64,000 nucleotides of DNA from Calliphora vicina (GCF_958450345.1 NC_088780.1:155540726-155604725); one strand, 5' to 3'; counted from the stretch's first letter, positions 11,646 through 24,713 are shown. Notes: generated by a model not told the origin, from the letters alone. Numbers and translations: made by a program.

Positions 11646-12465
11646 TAAAAGCTTTTATAAACTTCTGAATTCAAGATTTAGTAATAATAATCAAACTTCA
11701 GCACTTTTTGTATAATTAAAAACAAATAAAAATTTAAGAATTTTGTAAACTTTTAAAATAAAATAGTCCCTAAAATATTTGGTTTTTTTGTTATATATTT
11801 TATATTTCTAATATTTTTTTTAAAATTTTTTACAACTTTAATTCGTGTGTGTTCTTCCGTTTAAGCTACAACAACAACTAGTTTGTTTTATTATTTCTCA
11901 AAAATTTATTTCAAACACTCATTGTTGTACAGCCAGTTTTTTATTTTTTTTTTGTATTTAAAAATGTATTTCTGTGTGTGTGTGAATTTGCATTTGTATG
12001 TGTGTTTTTGAGTGCGGTTTTATAGATTGACAACAATTTCTAATTTATATTGTATGATTTTAGGTTTTGTTGTATTTTGTTTTTATTTCCATATACATAT
12101 ATATTTTTTATAAATAATTTTATTGGTTTTTGAAATAAATTATTAAATGAGAATGTCATCATCACAATCACAAATCACCATCATTATCAATATCTCTACT
12201 CTATATAAAATTTATAATTATACTAAATTGTATTTGTTTAAGTAAGAGGAATATATAATTTTAGAATAAATTTGAATATAATTGGAATTAGTAGACTGCA
12301 ACCGTTTTCAAACAAGTGTAAAATAGTTGTTGTTTAGTTGCGAACTGATGCTTAAAATTGGTTATAGAAAAATAATTATAATTTTATGTCGTTTGAATCG
12401 AAGTTTAAAGTCTGTTTAGGGCAACTATTAGTGGATTAAGTGGAGTGTTAAATGTAATAAATATT
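11646..12465. other. Non-coding AT-rich sequence
   Basis: Contains TG/GTGTGT tracts near 11970-12010 and an ATCATCACAATCACAAATCACC stretch near 12160, split here only by simple repetition. No gene recognised. Confidence 0.5.
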
Positions 12466-14525
12466 GAAGGTAAGGGTGGCCATACCAAGTCTTTTTTTAA
12501 ATGGCTAAGTGGTCCTTCGCATCCCTCATAATTGGTTTTGTTGTTAAATATTCAAAAATATCGCGATTACTAGGCCAGCACAAAGTGTGTTTAGCGGAAA
12601 TAAATGTGAAATGTTTAATCTAATAAATATTTATTTAAAGATGGTCATATAAACTCATTTGGGAAAATGGTCCTTCGCTGCCAACAAAATTAGTTTACAA
12701 TTTTGAAATATTTTGATTACTAAGCCAGTATAAAGACTGTAGGATAAAAATCTACATTAAAAGGAGTTTTTGACTTAATTAATAATGACCGCTTAATTTT
12801 TTCTTAAAATTCTGAAATGGTCCTTTGCACCCAACGAAATTAATTTAATATACTAAAATTCATAGTCAACATAAAGTTTATTTGAAAGAAATAACTCAAC
12901 ATTATCAAGATTATTAAGAGCGATAAGTTTTGATATTCCAGAAGTCGGAAATCATGAACCATTTGTATACTGACTTTTTAATATTGCAAGTACGAAGGAC
13001 CATAAAACATTGTTTCTCTTCTTTCTTTTCATTCTTAAAGAAATAAAAAAATTATTTTATGGTTTATATCTAGAACTTGCCAAACATGTTTTAAGTTCTT
13101 TAAATCAATTGCTTAAAAAGCAATCATTAAATACTTAATATATTTCAATGATTTGCAAATCATTTGCATTAATTACGTTTTAACTTTTCCAATCCAATGT
13201 AAAATTAAAAAAAAAACTTGTTCATATTTTGTTAAAGCATAAATACTTTCCTTCTAAACTCATAAAACAGTTTGTTAATTAAACAAGAAACTACCTTAAA
13301 GCTACTATAAAACTTTCATTAAACATCAGAACTGTCTTACAATTCATATTTAAACTTAATCCTTGAAATGCAATGCAATTGAAATGAATACAATCCATAG
13401 AAAAGACCTGATGACACCTGCTGACAACCTCATACATTTGAACAAATGTCAGCAAGACAAAAAGGTTCAATTGTTTTCGTTGTAACAGTCGCTTGATACA
13501 GTAGTCGCTAAATGTACAATCTTTAGTCGAGTGTGACTCGAGTCGATCAGAAACGAATAACCAACCATCGTGAGAATGCTGAAACCTGCTGGTTTTGTTA
13601 TGAGGGAAAATGTAAGGGATCATACAAGTAGAAATTTAGAATAGAAGAATATTCGAACTTCAAAAAGTGCTTAACTCAATGGGTTAATTTTACAATCCTA
13701 CAAAATATTACCGAGTGTGACTGAATCTACATTAATATTGATGATGTTTGGTTGGGTATTTTTTTTGTTGGTTTTTGCTTTTTTTGTTGCTGTATTTATA
13801 ATCAAACAAAACTGATGAGAGCATGATTGCACATGTACATATATATGTATGAGTTGTAGGTATCTGTGTACTCTATTTGTAACGATGTGTGAGTTACGGT
13901 GTATCTATGTCGTACATATATACACATGTATTTGTTAAGTAACATGTAGTCATTTATTTAATACATGTGTTAGATCATCTTGATGGGTTTTTTATTAGTT
14001 GTTTTATTTTCTTGATTTTTTTGATTTTTGTCTTTATATTTTTGTTTTCTCTACTTTTCACAAATGAAGTTAAATTTCAAATTTAGCTGTTTAGCTTAAA
14101 TGACAATGATGATAAGGCCGACGAGGATGATGATGATGCGATTGATGTTAATGATATTGTTTGTTATTACATTAGGTCATAAAGTTTGAATAAAATAATA
14201 AAATATGCTGACTCATATTGATTGGATAATAATCAAAAAAATAGTTCAAAATAAAAGAAACTATATGCAGTAGTTAGAATTTCTAATCAACAACTTCTTT
14301 AAACCTTTGGCAAGTGCCAAGTTAAGAAATTCATTAACTTTTAATTATTTCTCTGGTATTTACTGGTTCGTAGGACCATCTAAAACAACTTATTTTCCTT
14401 AAGTTTTTACATTATTTTCATTTAATTGCCTATAACAATCATACAAATTTACAAAAACAAAGATTCTTTAAGACGTAAGTCCTAAACCACGATTGCTTAG
14501 GTTCGAAGGACCACTAAATGTTATA
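12466..14525. repeat. Dispersed TGGTCCTTCG family, direct and inverted copies
   Basis: Three direct diverged units (near 12505, 12665 and 12815) share AAATGGTCCTTCGC followed by CCAACAAAATTAG. Inverted copies with CGAAGGACCA occur near 12993, 14373 and 14505. The arrangement suggests a dismembered element with inverted arms spanning about 2 kb. The 110-codon minus frame at 13291-13623 lies between the arms; it has no recognisable domain. Confidence 0.55.
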
Positions 14526-15754
14526 TTTATTTACAAATTACATTTGATTGGTATGAAAGTATTTCAAAATTTTCATTAAAAGTAGGTCACAAGATTTAAA
14601 TTTAATAAAATCTTAATTAGAATGCCACAAAATACCGCAATTATTTTAAAACTATTTGAATACATAAATTATAATTATTTAAAACCCCCAAGTTGATAAT
14701 GAAATTGTAAGTATTTTCAACATTTCCGGTTATTAATTAATAATTATTTTCAATACAACATTGTTATATAGAAAACTAAACAGAAATATTAAATAATTAA
14801 ATACAAAAACAAAATACTGCAATATTAAAAACTAACTTTCCATTTAGATTTAAATTCTCACATATATATATGTATAATGTATTGTATAAATTTGACCACT
14901 AAACAATATAATTAAAAATCGTTTTAAAACACTTAAAATACATTTTAAATTGTATCAGAAAAATAAAAAAATTGTATCTAGTTCAATGTCAGCATGTTCG
15001 AAAACAAACAAAAATGCGCTAAACATACACAAAATAATGATGAGTAAATTTTTAGTTTCTAAAAACAGAAACGGTAACAAAAATTAACTAAATAAATAAT
15101 TGTTTTTAAACAAATTAAGTAAGCTATTTTCAGTTAAATAGAGTTTTTAAAACAATTTTCAAATGCTCCATTGAATTGTTATGGAAAATATTGTATTTTG
15201 GAATAAAAAATTTAAAACTAGCTTAAAGTTCACAATAAATACCCAAATATTTGACATTCAAAACAAATGTTTTATTTGGAAAAATTTCTCTGTTATCTAA
15301 TTTTAAGAAATTTCTCAAAATAATTGTATTTTTACTGTTTTATTTTAAACAATTTCTTGGTCAAGTGGTTTTAATTTTTCTATTTTTAATTATCTAAGTT
15401 TCCTGAAAGGTTTGTGGTGTTTTCTATTTCAGGGAATTTAATTTGTATCAGCAAAAATGCCACAAAAAGGAAACTATATTATACAGATAAGTACAAGTTT
15501 AGTATTGCGGTAGAAACTCTTATTTACAAAGTATTTATCAGTACTTCTATATGGTTGGTAGTTTTAAAAATATATTTCTTTTTGTTTGATTGTAATTTTT
15601 ATGAAATTTAATTTAAATGTGGGCAAACAAACAAAAACTCTACTTATGTTGGGTTTTACAACGAGCTTAAGAAGTAGGCACAGTGGCAAATGTTCAATGG
15701 AAACCAAATCTACAAATGTCTACATATTAATTAACCATTCACTTATCTATAAAG
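14526..15754. other. Non-coding AT-rich sequence
   Basis: No gene recognised. Two overlapping short plus frames (15414-15611, 15586-15792) run into the satellite and look like chance. Confidence 0.5.
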
Positions 15755-16935
15755 TAGTAAAATTATCGAATAGCTTTTCTATAGAAAAGTAAAATTATCG
15801 AATAGCTTTTCTATAGAAAAGTAAAATTATCGAATAGCTTTTCTATAGAAAATTAAAGTTATCGATAGCTTTTCTATAGAAAAGTGAAGTAATCGATAGC
15901 TTTTCTATAGAAAAGTGAAGTAATCGATAGCTTTTCTATAGAAAAGTGAAGTAATCGATAACTTTTCTATAGAAAAGTAAAGTTATCGATAACTTTTCTA
16001 TAGAAAAGTAAAGTTATCGATAAATTTTCTATAGAAAATTAAAGTTATCGATAACTTTTCTATAGAAAATTAAAGTTATCGAAAACTTTTCTATAGAAAA
16101 TTAAAGTTATCGATAACTTTTCTATAGAAAATTAAAGTTATCGATAACTTTTTTATAGAAAATTAAAGTTATCGATAACTTTTTTATAGAACATTAAAGT
16201 TATCGATAACTTTTCTATAGAACATTAAAGTTATCGATAACTTTTCTATAGAACATTAAAGTTATCGATAACTTTTCTATAGAAAATTAAAGTTATCGAT
16301 AACTTTTCTATAGAATATTAAAGTTATCGATAACTTTTCTATAGAAAATTAAAGTTATCGATAACTTTTTTATAGAACATTAAAGTTATCGATAACTTTT
16401 CTATAGAAAATTAAAGTTATCGATAACTTTTCTATAGAAAATTAAAGTTATCGATAACTTTTCTATAGAAAATTTAAGTTATCGATAACTTTTCTATAGA
16501 AAATTAAAGTTATCGATAACTTTTCTATAGAAAATTTAAGTTATCGATAACTTTTCTATAGAAAATTAAAGTTATCGATAACTTTTCTATAGAAAATTAA
16601 AGTTATCGATAACTTTTCTATAAAAAATTAAAGTTATCGATAACTTTTCTATAGAAAATTAAAGTTATCGATAACTTTTCTATAGAAAATTAAAATTATC
16701 GATAACTTTTCTATAGAAAATTAAAGTTATCGATAACTTTTCTATAGAAAATTAAAGTTATCGATAACTTTTCTATAGAAAATTAAAGTTATCGATAACT
16801 TTTCTATAGAAAATTAAAGTTTCGATATATTTTCTTTAGAAAATGAAAGTTATCGATATCTTTTCTATAGAATAGTCAAAGTTTCGATAACTTTTCTATC
16901 GAATAGTCAAGTTATCGATAACTTCTCTTTGAAAT
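15755..16935 (+). repeat. 31-bp TATCGATA satellite, array 1
   Basis: About 38 head-to-tail copies of a 31-bp unit: AAAGTTATCGATAAC then TTTTCTATAGAAAATT. Central copies are near-identical and the edges are diverged (AATAGC variants at the left, TTTGATAT-type at the right), the usual sign of unequal-exchange expansion. The unit holds two palindromes, AAAGTTATCGATAACTTT and TTTTCTATAGAAAA. TATCGATA is the DREF element and contains CGATA, the BEAF-32 core, so the array has more than 30 potential binding sites. Confidence 0.95.
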
Positions 16936-19539
16936 AGTAAAGCAATGGTTAAATTGTCTACCGATTCGCAACTTTCCTTATACAACAACTTCTACCTTAT
17001 CCTCTAAAACAGACAGAAACTTTTAAATAATCCAGTTATTCGACATTCCTAACCCACTGTAATCGCATTATTTCTTGTCTAAATTGCGTTTTATATTCAA
17101 AACCAAAGTTAAGCTTTAATTTTAATAACTTAAATACACATGTACTTCAACTTAACCTTGAAAAATTTAACAAACCAATAACTAGACTCCACTACAAACA
17201 CATACCTTGTTATAATAATGTAATAATTGAATATAAACAAAAATGTGTCTTTTATAAATTTAGCTGACAACTGAATTTGCGGTTAAAAAAAATTGTAATA
17301 GACAAATAAACAAACAAAACAGAAAACGAGAAAATATGTTTTTTTTTTTCAATAAAAATTAATTAAACTTGTACAAGAAGTCATACATTCGAACAACAAA
17401 TGAATGAATTGAAATTGAAATGAATTTTATTGAATTGATTTAAAAGGTTTTTCAACTTATTTTTCAAATACTATAGATGAGGGCACGTTATTGCATGCTC
17501 ATTACACTTACATGCTGAAAACTACTCACAAATTGAACAACTTTCTTTAAAGGGGAGGGCTGAGAAGAGGGGCCGCTCTATTGTTTAAATTTACATATTA
17601 AATTGACATTGAATTTGTTGGAATACAAAAACACAAAAACCTTGAAATTCTATAGTTGGTTTCAATTTTTAAAACTTTAAACTGTTAAGTAGGTTTTTTT
17701 TGGATTTCTAGTTTCTGTTTAACTTAATGGTTTGAAAAATTGATTGTGACACTTTCAAATATTTTTAAATATCAATAAATTGCGTAATCTATGATAACCA
17801 AAAAAAGAGGTTTTAAGCATTTGTTCATCTTTGTTAGGAAAAAATTAACATTTTATATAGAAAACACATAAAAAAAACTAAAATAATTTCAAACAAATCT
17901 ACATAAAATACCAGTTTTCTTGTTGTAAATTAGATTTATGTCATTGGTGTGGTGGTTTGGTGATTATACCTGATTTTCAAAACCACTCACTCACCACTGC
18001 TCTTCTCTCTTGCATTTATAACGAGTATGTGGTATGAAATCACGTTTTAAAAGCTTCAAACGTGCGTTATTAATTTAAGCTCATCTTCTGTATAATTAAC
18101 CCTTTAATCTCACACTGAAATACGTTTTATATTGTTGAGAAAAATACCACAACAAAACTGCATTAATGTTGTTAGAAATAAAAACCTTTGTTTGGCCTTT
18201 TAACAATAGCAGCCGTTTATATTTGAAGTAGTATAAGTAGGTTTTTAGTTAAATAACAATCAAGTTAAGGTTAGTTTTTGAACAAAATTCCCATAGTGAC
18301 TATGAATAGAAAAACAATTAAGGGTATTGTTTTGTTAAATGAAATAAATAAAACTTGGCTAATCAAATCGTTAGGTAAAGAAAACAAAAACCAAACCACT
18401 TTAGTATTTTTGGCATAAGGGATTTTAAGCCATGAAAAACAGGGACTATTTTGTATACCTAACTAAAGGGCTAGAAGACAAGTGATGAAACAAGTTATAA
18501 TAAATTGAAGACATTCATAATTAACTTCTGAAAAGTAGTTAGGTAAGTGATTTGGTATGACCATATAGGAAAAAACTGTGTCTGTTTGAATTTGTACATT
18601 TTTATAAATTGACAATAAATAATTGTTAAACAATTAATTGATCAAACCAGCTTTCAAAACTAATTAATCATTTTTTTTATTCGAAATACAGAAAAAAATA
18701 TACAAAAATACTTTTAATTTTTGTTGTCATAATTAACAATAAATATTGTATTAATAATTAAATATAGAAATAATAAAAGCAAAAAAAAATAACATATGAT
18801 TAAATCATGTGTTTATTATATACATTGTAAATAAATATTAAATAAAAAAACATAAAAAACTGAAAAATATTATTAAATAACTTGTTTAACAAACACGCAA
18901 ACATTTATTTATTTATTCTCTGATTTTATGTTACTTTTTTCTATTCATTCTTCATTCACAAAACACACAATTTATTTAAGGTTTTTTCTAAAATTCGTGT
19001 CACTGTGTCGTGTGCTAATGTTTTGAAAAAAAAAATACTGTGTTTTGAAAATAACACGCAAATAGTGTTTAACACACAACTTAAAAGCCATGAAAATCAA
19101 TAAAAACACTTTTTTCCGTTGGTTTCATTTTCAATTTAAAAGAAAACAAAAAATATAGATATTTGTTCAAAAAAAAAAGGAAAATTTTTTTGTGAGTAAA
19201 CGAAATCGTTGCCAGTTTGTAAGTCAAGTATATTAAGAATCTAAGAATTGTAACAGCTAAAAATATTACACATTTTTTAACAATGGAAACAGACCTGAGA
19301 AAACAAAGTCGCTCACCATGAGCTGCATAACTGAGCTGATTTTTTTTTATTATTTTTATGTCTCTGTTTATTGATTTTGATTTGTGTTTAGTTCGAATAC
19401 TTGAAAAGAGTGGGTGAAGGGTATTTAAGAGTAAAACAGTGCGAGTTTTTTTTGGAATTTCTGATAGAAGTGCAATTATTGCAAAAAAAACCTGTTAATC
19501 AGCTGTGTGAATTTAAACGTGGTTTATTAGAAATCGACA
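16936..19539. other. Non-coding sequence between the two TATCGATA arrays
   Basis: AT-rich with no gene recognised. Around 17955-18060 lies a somewhat more complex stretch (CCACTCACTCACCACTGC, CTTCTCTCTTGC) without an assignable role. Confidence 0.5.
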
Positions 19540-20074
19540 ACAGTAAAGTTATCGATAACTTTTCTAAAGAAAAGTAAAAATATCGATAAATTGTCTAAAG
19601 AAAAGTGAATTTTCAAAAGTAAATTGAAATTATCGATAACTTTTCTAAAGAAAAGTAAAGTTATCGATAACTTTTCTACAGAAAAGTAAATATCTCGATA
19701 ACCTTTCTATAGACAAATAAAGTTATCGATAACCTTTCTATAGAAAAATAAAGTTATCGATAAGATTTCTATAGAAAAGTAAAGTAATCGATAACTTTTC
19801 TAAAGAAAAGTAAAGTTATCGATAACTTTCCTAAGGAAAAGTAAAGTTATCGATATCTTTTTTAAAGAAAAGTAAAGTCATCGATATCTTTTCTAAAGAA
19901 AAGTAAAGTTATCGATAACTTTTCTCTAGAAAAGTAAAGTTATCGATATCTTTTTTAAAGAAAAATAAAGTTATCGATATCTTTTCTAAAGAAAAGTAAA
20001 GTTATCGATAACTTTTCTCTAGAAAAGTAAAGTAATCGATAACTTTTCTAAAGAAAAGTAAAGTAATCGATAAC
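19540..20074 (+). repeat. TATCGATA satellite, array 2 left part
   Basis: About 17 copies of a relative of the array-1 unit, with CTAAAGAAAAGT replacing CTATAGAAAATT in most copies. The unit phase continues across the inserted element into the block beginning at 21221, so the two blocks were once one array. Confidence 0.93.
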
Positions 20075-21220
20075 TAGGGTATTCAATTAATCGGGTTTCT
20101 GGTTTAATCGGTTAATCGAGCAAATAATTAATCGAGGTTTAGATTTAATCGGTTAATAATCGGTTAATTTAAAATTATTCGATTAACCGAATAATTTATA
20201 TTTTCATTTCAAATTGAAAATACAACGAATTTTGTATACAAAAACATAAAAAATGGCAAATAAGGTATCTGAGATCATTTTTGTAAACATATCGCCTATT
20301 TGCTGCAACAACATCATTACTCAAAATCAGTGTTTATTGAACTGAGTAATACAAAGTATGCGCTGTTCTATAATCTTTCATAAAGTTTTATCAGTTTTCA
20401 AAAAAATAAATTATTTTTTGTGTGAGGGTGTTTTGTTGTTGTAAACATTGTAAAAATTCATGTTTTCTCGTATATTTGATAAGTAAAAATTTGGGTTAAA
20501 TACAGGTTAGAAAGATATTAAAATCTCCTATTTAAATTTCTGAAATCGCATGACTTGTTGAAAATTTATTTAAGAAATAGTAAAATGTCATAAAATATTC
20601 AATTATGTTTTTCTCGAAACGACTTTTTTTGAATTATGACGTTGTTGCAGCAAAGGAGCGATGTGTGAGTTTTTTATGGTTTTAGTGAGATATTCTGAAA
20701 TAATATTTTATAAAAAGAATATAATTTAAACGATTTTTTTCTTTAGATTTAATAAAACTTTTCTTGGAAAAAACTCTCTCGCTGATTGTATATTTTGGAG
20801 AAATCAAGAATATTCCTTTTTGGATTGTTTTAGATATTGATTAATTTAATAGTTTCGTTCAGTTATGATAAAAGATTCATTTCAAAAAAAAGTTTCGTCT
20901 ATACATGCAAATACAAACAAAGTTTCAAATACATGTAAATTAAATATGTCAGTTGTTATACATACTCACTAAACATGTTTATTGGATGTTCAAAAAATAT
21001 CTAATTTTAATTTGAAATTTGTGTTTGAATTGAAATGGAAAATTAAATACAAAAAAATATTTAAAGTGCAAAAAAAAAGGAATTTCGGTTAATCGGTTAA
21101 TCGACACAAATTAATCGGTTTATTTGTTATTTGAAAAACGGCAATTTCAAATTATTCGAACAGTTAACCGTCCAAAATTAATCGGTTAACCGATTAACGG
21201 TTAATCGATTGAATACCCTA
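20075..21220. mobile_element. hAT-like non-autonomous element inserted in the satellite
   Basis: The 1146-bp element starts TAGGGTATTCAAT and ends ATTGAATACCCTA, a 13-bp inverted repeat. It is flanked by TCGATAAC at 20067-20074 and 21221-21228, a perfect 8-bp duplication as produced by hAT transposases. Sub-terminal regions carry many TTAATCGGTTAATCG motifs, the type of reiterated binding site hAT elements have. A second inverted pair (20287-20312 and 20641-20666, TTGCTGCAACAAC and complement) suggests a MITE nested inside. No coding remnant was seen. Because the target is itself repetitive, the duplication must be judged with the clean continuation of the unit on the right side (TTTTCTAAAG), which supports it. 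Confidence 0.78.
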
Positions 21221-21990
21221 TCGATAACTTTTCTAAAGAAAAGCAAAGTTATCGATAACTTTTCTAAAGAAAAGTAAAGTTATCGATAACTTTTCTATAG
21301 AAAAGTAATGATATCGTTAACTTTTCTATAGAAAAATAAAATTATCGATAAGTCTTCATTGGAATATTAAAGTTATCGATAAATTTTCTATAAAATAGTC
21401 AAGTTATCTATAATTTTTCTATAGATAAGTTAACTTATCGATAACTTTAGAATACTAAAGTCATCAATATATCTTCTATAGAAAAGTAAAGTTATCGATA
21501 AGTTTTATTTGAAATTGTAAATTTATCGATAAGTTTTCTTTGGAATAGTCAAGTTATCGAGAAATTTTCTTTGGACTAGTCAAGTTATCGATAACTTTTC
21601 TATAAAATATTAAAGTTATCAATAAGCTTTCTATAAAATAATCAAGTTATCGATAACTGTTCTTTAAAACCGTGAAGTTATATATAATTTTCCATTAGAA
21701 TAGTAATAAATTTTCTTAGTCTTTTCTTTAGAATTGTAAAATTATAACTTTTCTTTAGAATAGTGAAGCTATCGATAACTTTTCTTTAAAATCGTAAAGT
21801 TATCTATATCTTTTCTTTAAAATTGAAAAGTTATCGATAACGTTTCTTTAAAATCGTTAAGTTATCGATAACTTTGCCACACAGTACTAAAGTTATCGAT
21901 AGTAGAGTTAACGAATAAAAAATTTCGAAATACTTTCTATAGGAATGTAAAGTTAACGAAACTGTTTCTATAGTAAAGATATCGATAACT
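21221..21990 (+). repeat. TATCGATA satellite, array 2 right part, decaying
   Basis: About 22 increasingly diverged copies; the first three are close to the left block, later ones drift to CTTTGGAATAG and CTTTAAAATCG variants before the array fades out. Confidence 0.9.
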
Positions 21991-23379
21991 TTTTTTATAG
22001 AATATTAAACTCATCGACAGCTATTCTATAGAATTCTATATTACTGAAATAGATTTAATCAAATTACAATAGATGATGTGACGAAGATTTCAGAAATCCC
22101 TTAATAAAGGTGCCTTCAAATAGAGTATTTGGTTCAAAATTATATTTATATGATCTGAAGATTCTATAGAGGCTTTGTCATTAACAAATTTGATTTTGTT
22201 CAGCTTTGTTTTTGTTTTACTTCCATTTATATTGGGGGGGTTTTTAAAGCATTTTGAAAGTAAAAGACCTTCACTTGCCCGAAATTCTTTATCATCAACA
22301 CATAATAGAAATTTAAAGCTTGATATTTCTATATATATATAAAAACTGCACTGTTTGCTACAACTTTAACAAGCTAAAATTTCATAATAATGTTAAGTTT
22401 TATGGTCCCCATCAACTTTACTGCTCTTTCACTGGTTTTAATTATTTCTTGTCTTAAAAAAAAAATACAAAAACACGACAACAAAATTAATTTCCGTTCT
22501 GTAGCTTCATAATTATTTTAAGTACAAAATTGTGTTTCTGTTTTTTTTTGTATTTTTTGTTAAAAAATTATAACATTTTGTTGTTGCTCTAAAGAGATAA
22601 GAGGCTTTCAACAGAAAAAAAATAACATATTAAGTAAGTAGGTATACTTATTTTGTTTTAATAATAATAATAAATAATATTTCTTAAAAACAATTTCAAA
22701 TAATTTTTAAAATTTTTTAACAAAAACAAATTAACACACACCAATAAACAACAGCAATAAGTAAGTATTTTGCATTAGAGAAATAAAATCAACAAAGAAA
22801 AGTAAGAAAGAATATAATAAAACTCGTAATAATAATAAAAAAAAATAATATAAATTACTGGAGAGAAAAGTAAAATAAATAAAAAAATTTAATAAAAAGA
22901 AAACAACAATAACAATGTACATATGTATGTATGGATATGAAATACAAACATACATACATATGAGTGTACTTGTTTGTATACTTATTATTTTTTACCACTA
23001 AATTGAATTTCAAGGTTAGGTTTTTTTTTACATATAGAAATGTATTAAGCAAAAATACAAACAACTACGAATATAATGGTAAAAAACACACAAAGTAATT
23101 GAAAAGAAACTAAACGAAAATATTATTGTATTGGAGTAAATTTTGGTATAAAAAAAGAAGTTTATGGGTTAAAAATCAGACATTTAAAGATTTAAATCGA
23201 AAACTTTAAAACTGGATCCACACATAGATTGTATATTTATAGAAACTACTAGGCATGAGCTTTTACGTATATGATTTTGAATTGAAAATATGGATTAAAA
23301 CTACTTTAAAATGTCATGTGTTTTCCCGTTATAGAAATTAATCGGAATAAAGGTTATCTTTCGATTTATAGGCTACTAA
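21991..23379. other. Non-coding AT-rich sequence
   Basis: Contains TA and TAATAATAA microsatellites and CATACATACATATG tracts near 22920-22960. Short minus frames here (22731-23064) are hydrophobic products of AT-rich DNA and are not considered genes. Confidence 0.5.
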
Positions 23380-23394
23380 AACTGGGACACTATA

Positions 23395-23545
23395 AAACAC
23401 AAACTGTGAAGCGTGTTGCTTATTTGCAGATACATCCAGAGTCTCTGGCGGGAATCGAACCCGCACCCCCCAGATTGAAGGTTTTTTTTAAACGAACACA
23501 AACTGTGAAGCGTTTTGCTTGTCTGCAGACTGATAGTCCAGCAAT
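23395..23545 (-). repeat. tRNA-derived fragment within a duplicated unit
   Basis: On the minus strand GCGGGTTCGATTCCCGC (23464-23448) is a perfect tRNA T-arm: five-base stem, loop TTCGATT, B-box GGTTCGATTCC. No matching acceptor stem or anticodon arm is found at the expected distance, so it is not a functional tRNA. On both sides lies a direct repeat beginning CACAAACTGTGAAGCG (about 23398 and 23497), and the second is followed by GCAGACTGATAGTCCAGCAA, another tRNA-like phrase. A SINE or tRNA-pseudogene composite is most likely. Confidence 0.5.
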
Positions 23546-24044
23546 TAAATAATTTTTAAACCGGAGTTTTTTATGCTTGATATTTTTGGGACAATCAGAA
23601 TCTGGTCTTCCAAACTGAATTTTTTTACTAGAGATTTAGATAAACAACCACAGTTTTTCCGGTAGAATATTGTTGATATTATTTCAGCTGTCCTAGTATT
23701 TTAAATTTTTTTTTTCAATAAACACCATAATGCATAGTTTTTACACAAAAATCCCACATGTTTAGTTTAAAATTTGGCTTTGTTTTTTATATAAATATTT
23801 TTAGGTTAATTTAATTTAAAAAATATAACTTTTGCTAAGAAAAACACACATATTTACACAGTTTTTGTTCAGAAAACTAATAATTTTTTTGTTTTAAATT
23901 TTTAAAAATTTGAATATTGTTATATTTTATGTATTTTATTTAATTTTTTTTTATAAATCATTATTTACAATGTTTCTTTTTTATAATTTTATTTCATTAA
24001 AATTTAGTTTTTATTTAAAATTTATACAGAACGTTGAAACTTAC

Positions 24045-24713
24045 ACGTCCGCATTTTGATTTAATTTTTAGAATTTTTGTAATAAAACCGTTATTATTAA
24101 AATTTTGTATAAGATCGTTATTTTTTTTTAAACGATCAAGTTTGAAACGCAACTCAAAACGGATCTTAAAATGTATGAAGAAAACAAGCGAAATAATTGT
24201 GTATAATGAAAAGTAGACAAAAAAGCACGAAGCTAATATTATTACAAAATAGAACCGCGTGAGCTTTAGGAGGAAACTAAGACAAGAGTCGACGCGTACC
24301 AAAACCGCACTAAAAAGCAGACGAGCAGCAGCCTCAGCAGCGCAAAGAGTTAATGAAAAATAAAAAAAACATACACACAAAAACCAAATAACAGAAACTC
24401 TCACAGTTAGCAAGTGGAAAAAATATTAATATAGAAACAACAACAACAATACCGAAATTGGCACTACAGACTTCAAACATAGAGCCAGTCAGCTTGTCAG
24501 CTAGCTAGCCAGCCAGCCAGCCGCTGCCACATACAGCTGATAACGAAACAACAAACAACGTTTTTATAAACGTCAAAATGACAAACAAAACTCAACCTAA
24601 AATAAAACAAACGAAACACCAGCACAAACAACCAGTCAGAGATCTAGCTAGTTACTTGATTAGTTACCAGCTAGCACACTCGGCGTTTCAGTCGGCACAC
24701 TCGGCCTTTTATA
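24045..24713 (-). promoter_or_regulatory. Promoter-like island: TATA box, 5' UTR-like sequence and splice donor
   Basis: This island is clearly less AT-rich than its surroundings, with CAGC/CTGC, GCCAGCCAGCC and CACACTCGGC (twice) motifs. On the minus strand TATAAAAGG (24713-24705) would start transcription near 24683, and a strong donor GT|GTAAGTT occurs at 24045/24044, giving a roughly 640-base possible non-coding first exon pointing toward the ps exons. On the plus strand there is also an initiator TTCAGTC at 24687-24693, and A/C-rich, CAACAACAAC-containing sequence typical of fly 5' UTRs extends to its left. The direction of transcription is therefore uncertain. A 132-codon minus frame at 24015-24413 lies inside and shows no recognisable domain. 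Confidence 0.35.

Noticed and set aside
13291..13623. 110-codon minus frame
   Set aside because: No recognisable domain, no splice or promoter context, and it lies between arms of a dispersed repeat.
15755..16935. Regular 31-bp array as a possible CRISPR array
   Set aside because: No distinct spacers: the unit repeats head to tail without variable inserts, and the sequence is eukaryotic.
23448..23464. Functional tRNA gene
   Set aside because: Only the T-arm is intact; acceptor, D and anticodon arms cannot be folded at the correct spacing.
24015..24413. 132-codon minus frame beginning MLTVRVSVIWFL
   Set aside because: Hydrophobic then lysine-rich product of T/A-rich DNA; it is better explained as untranslated sequence of the promoter-like island.
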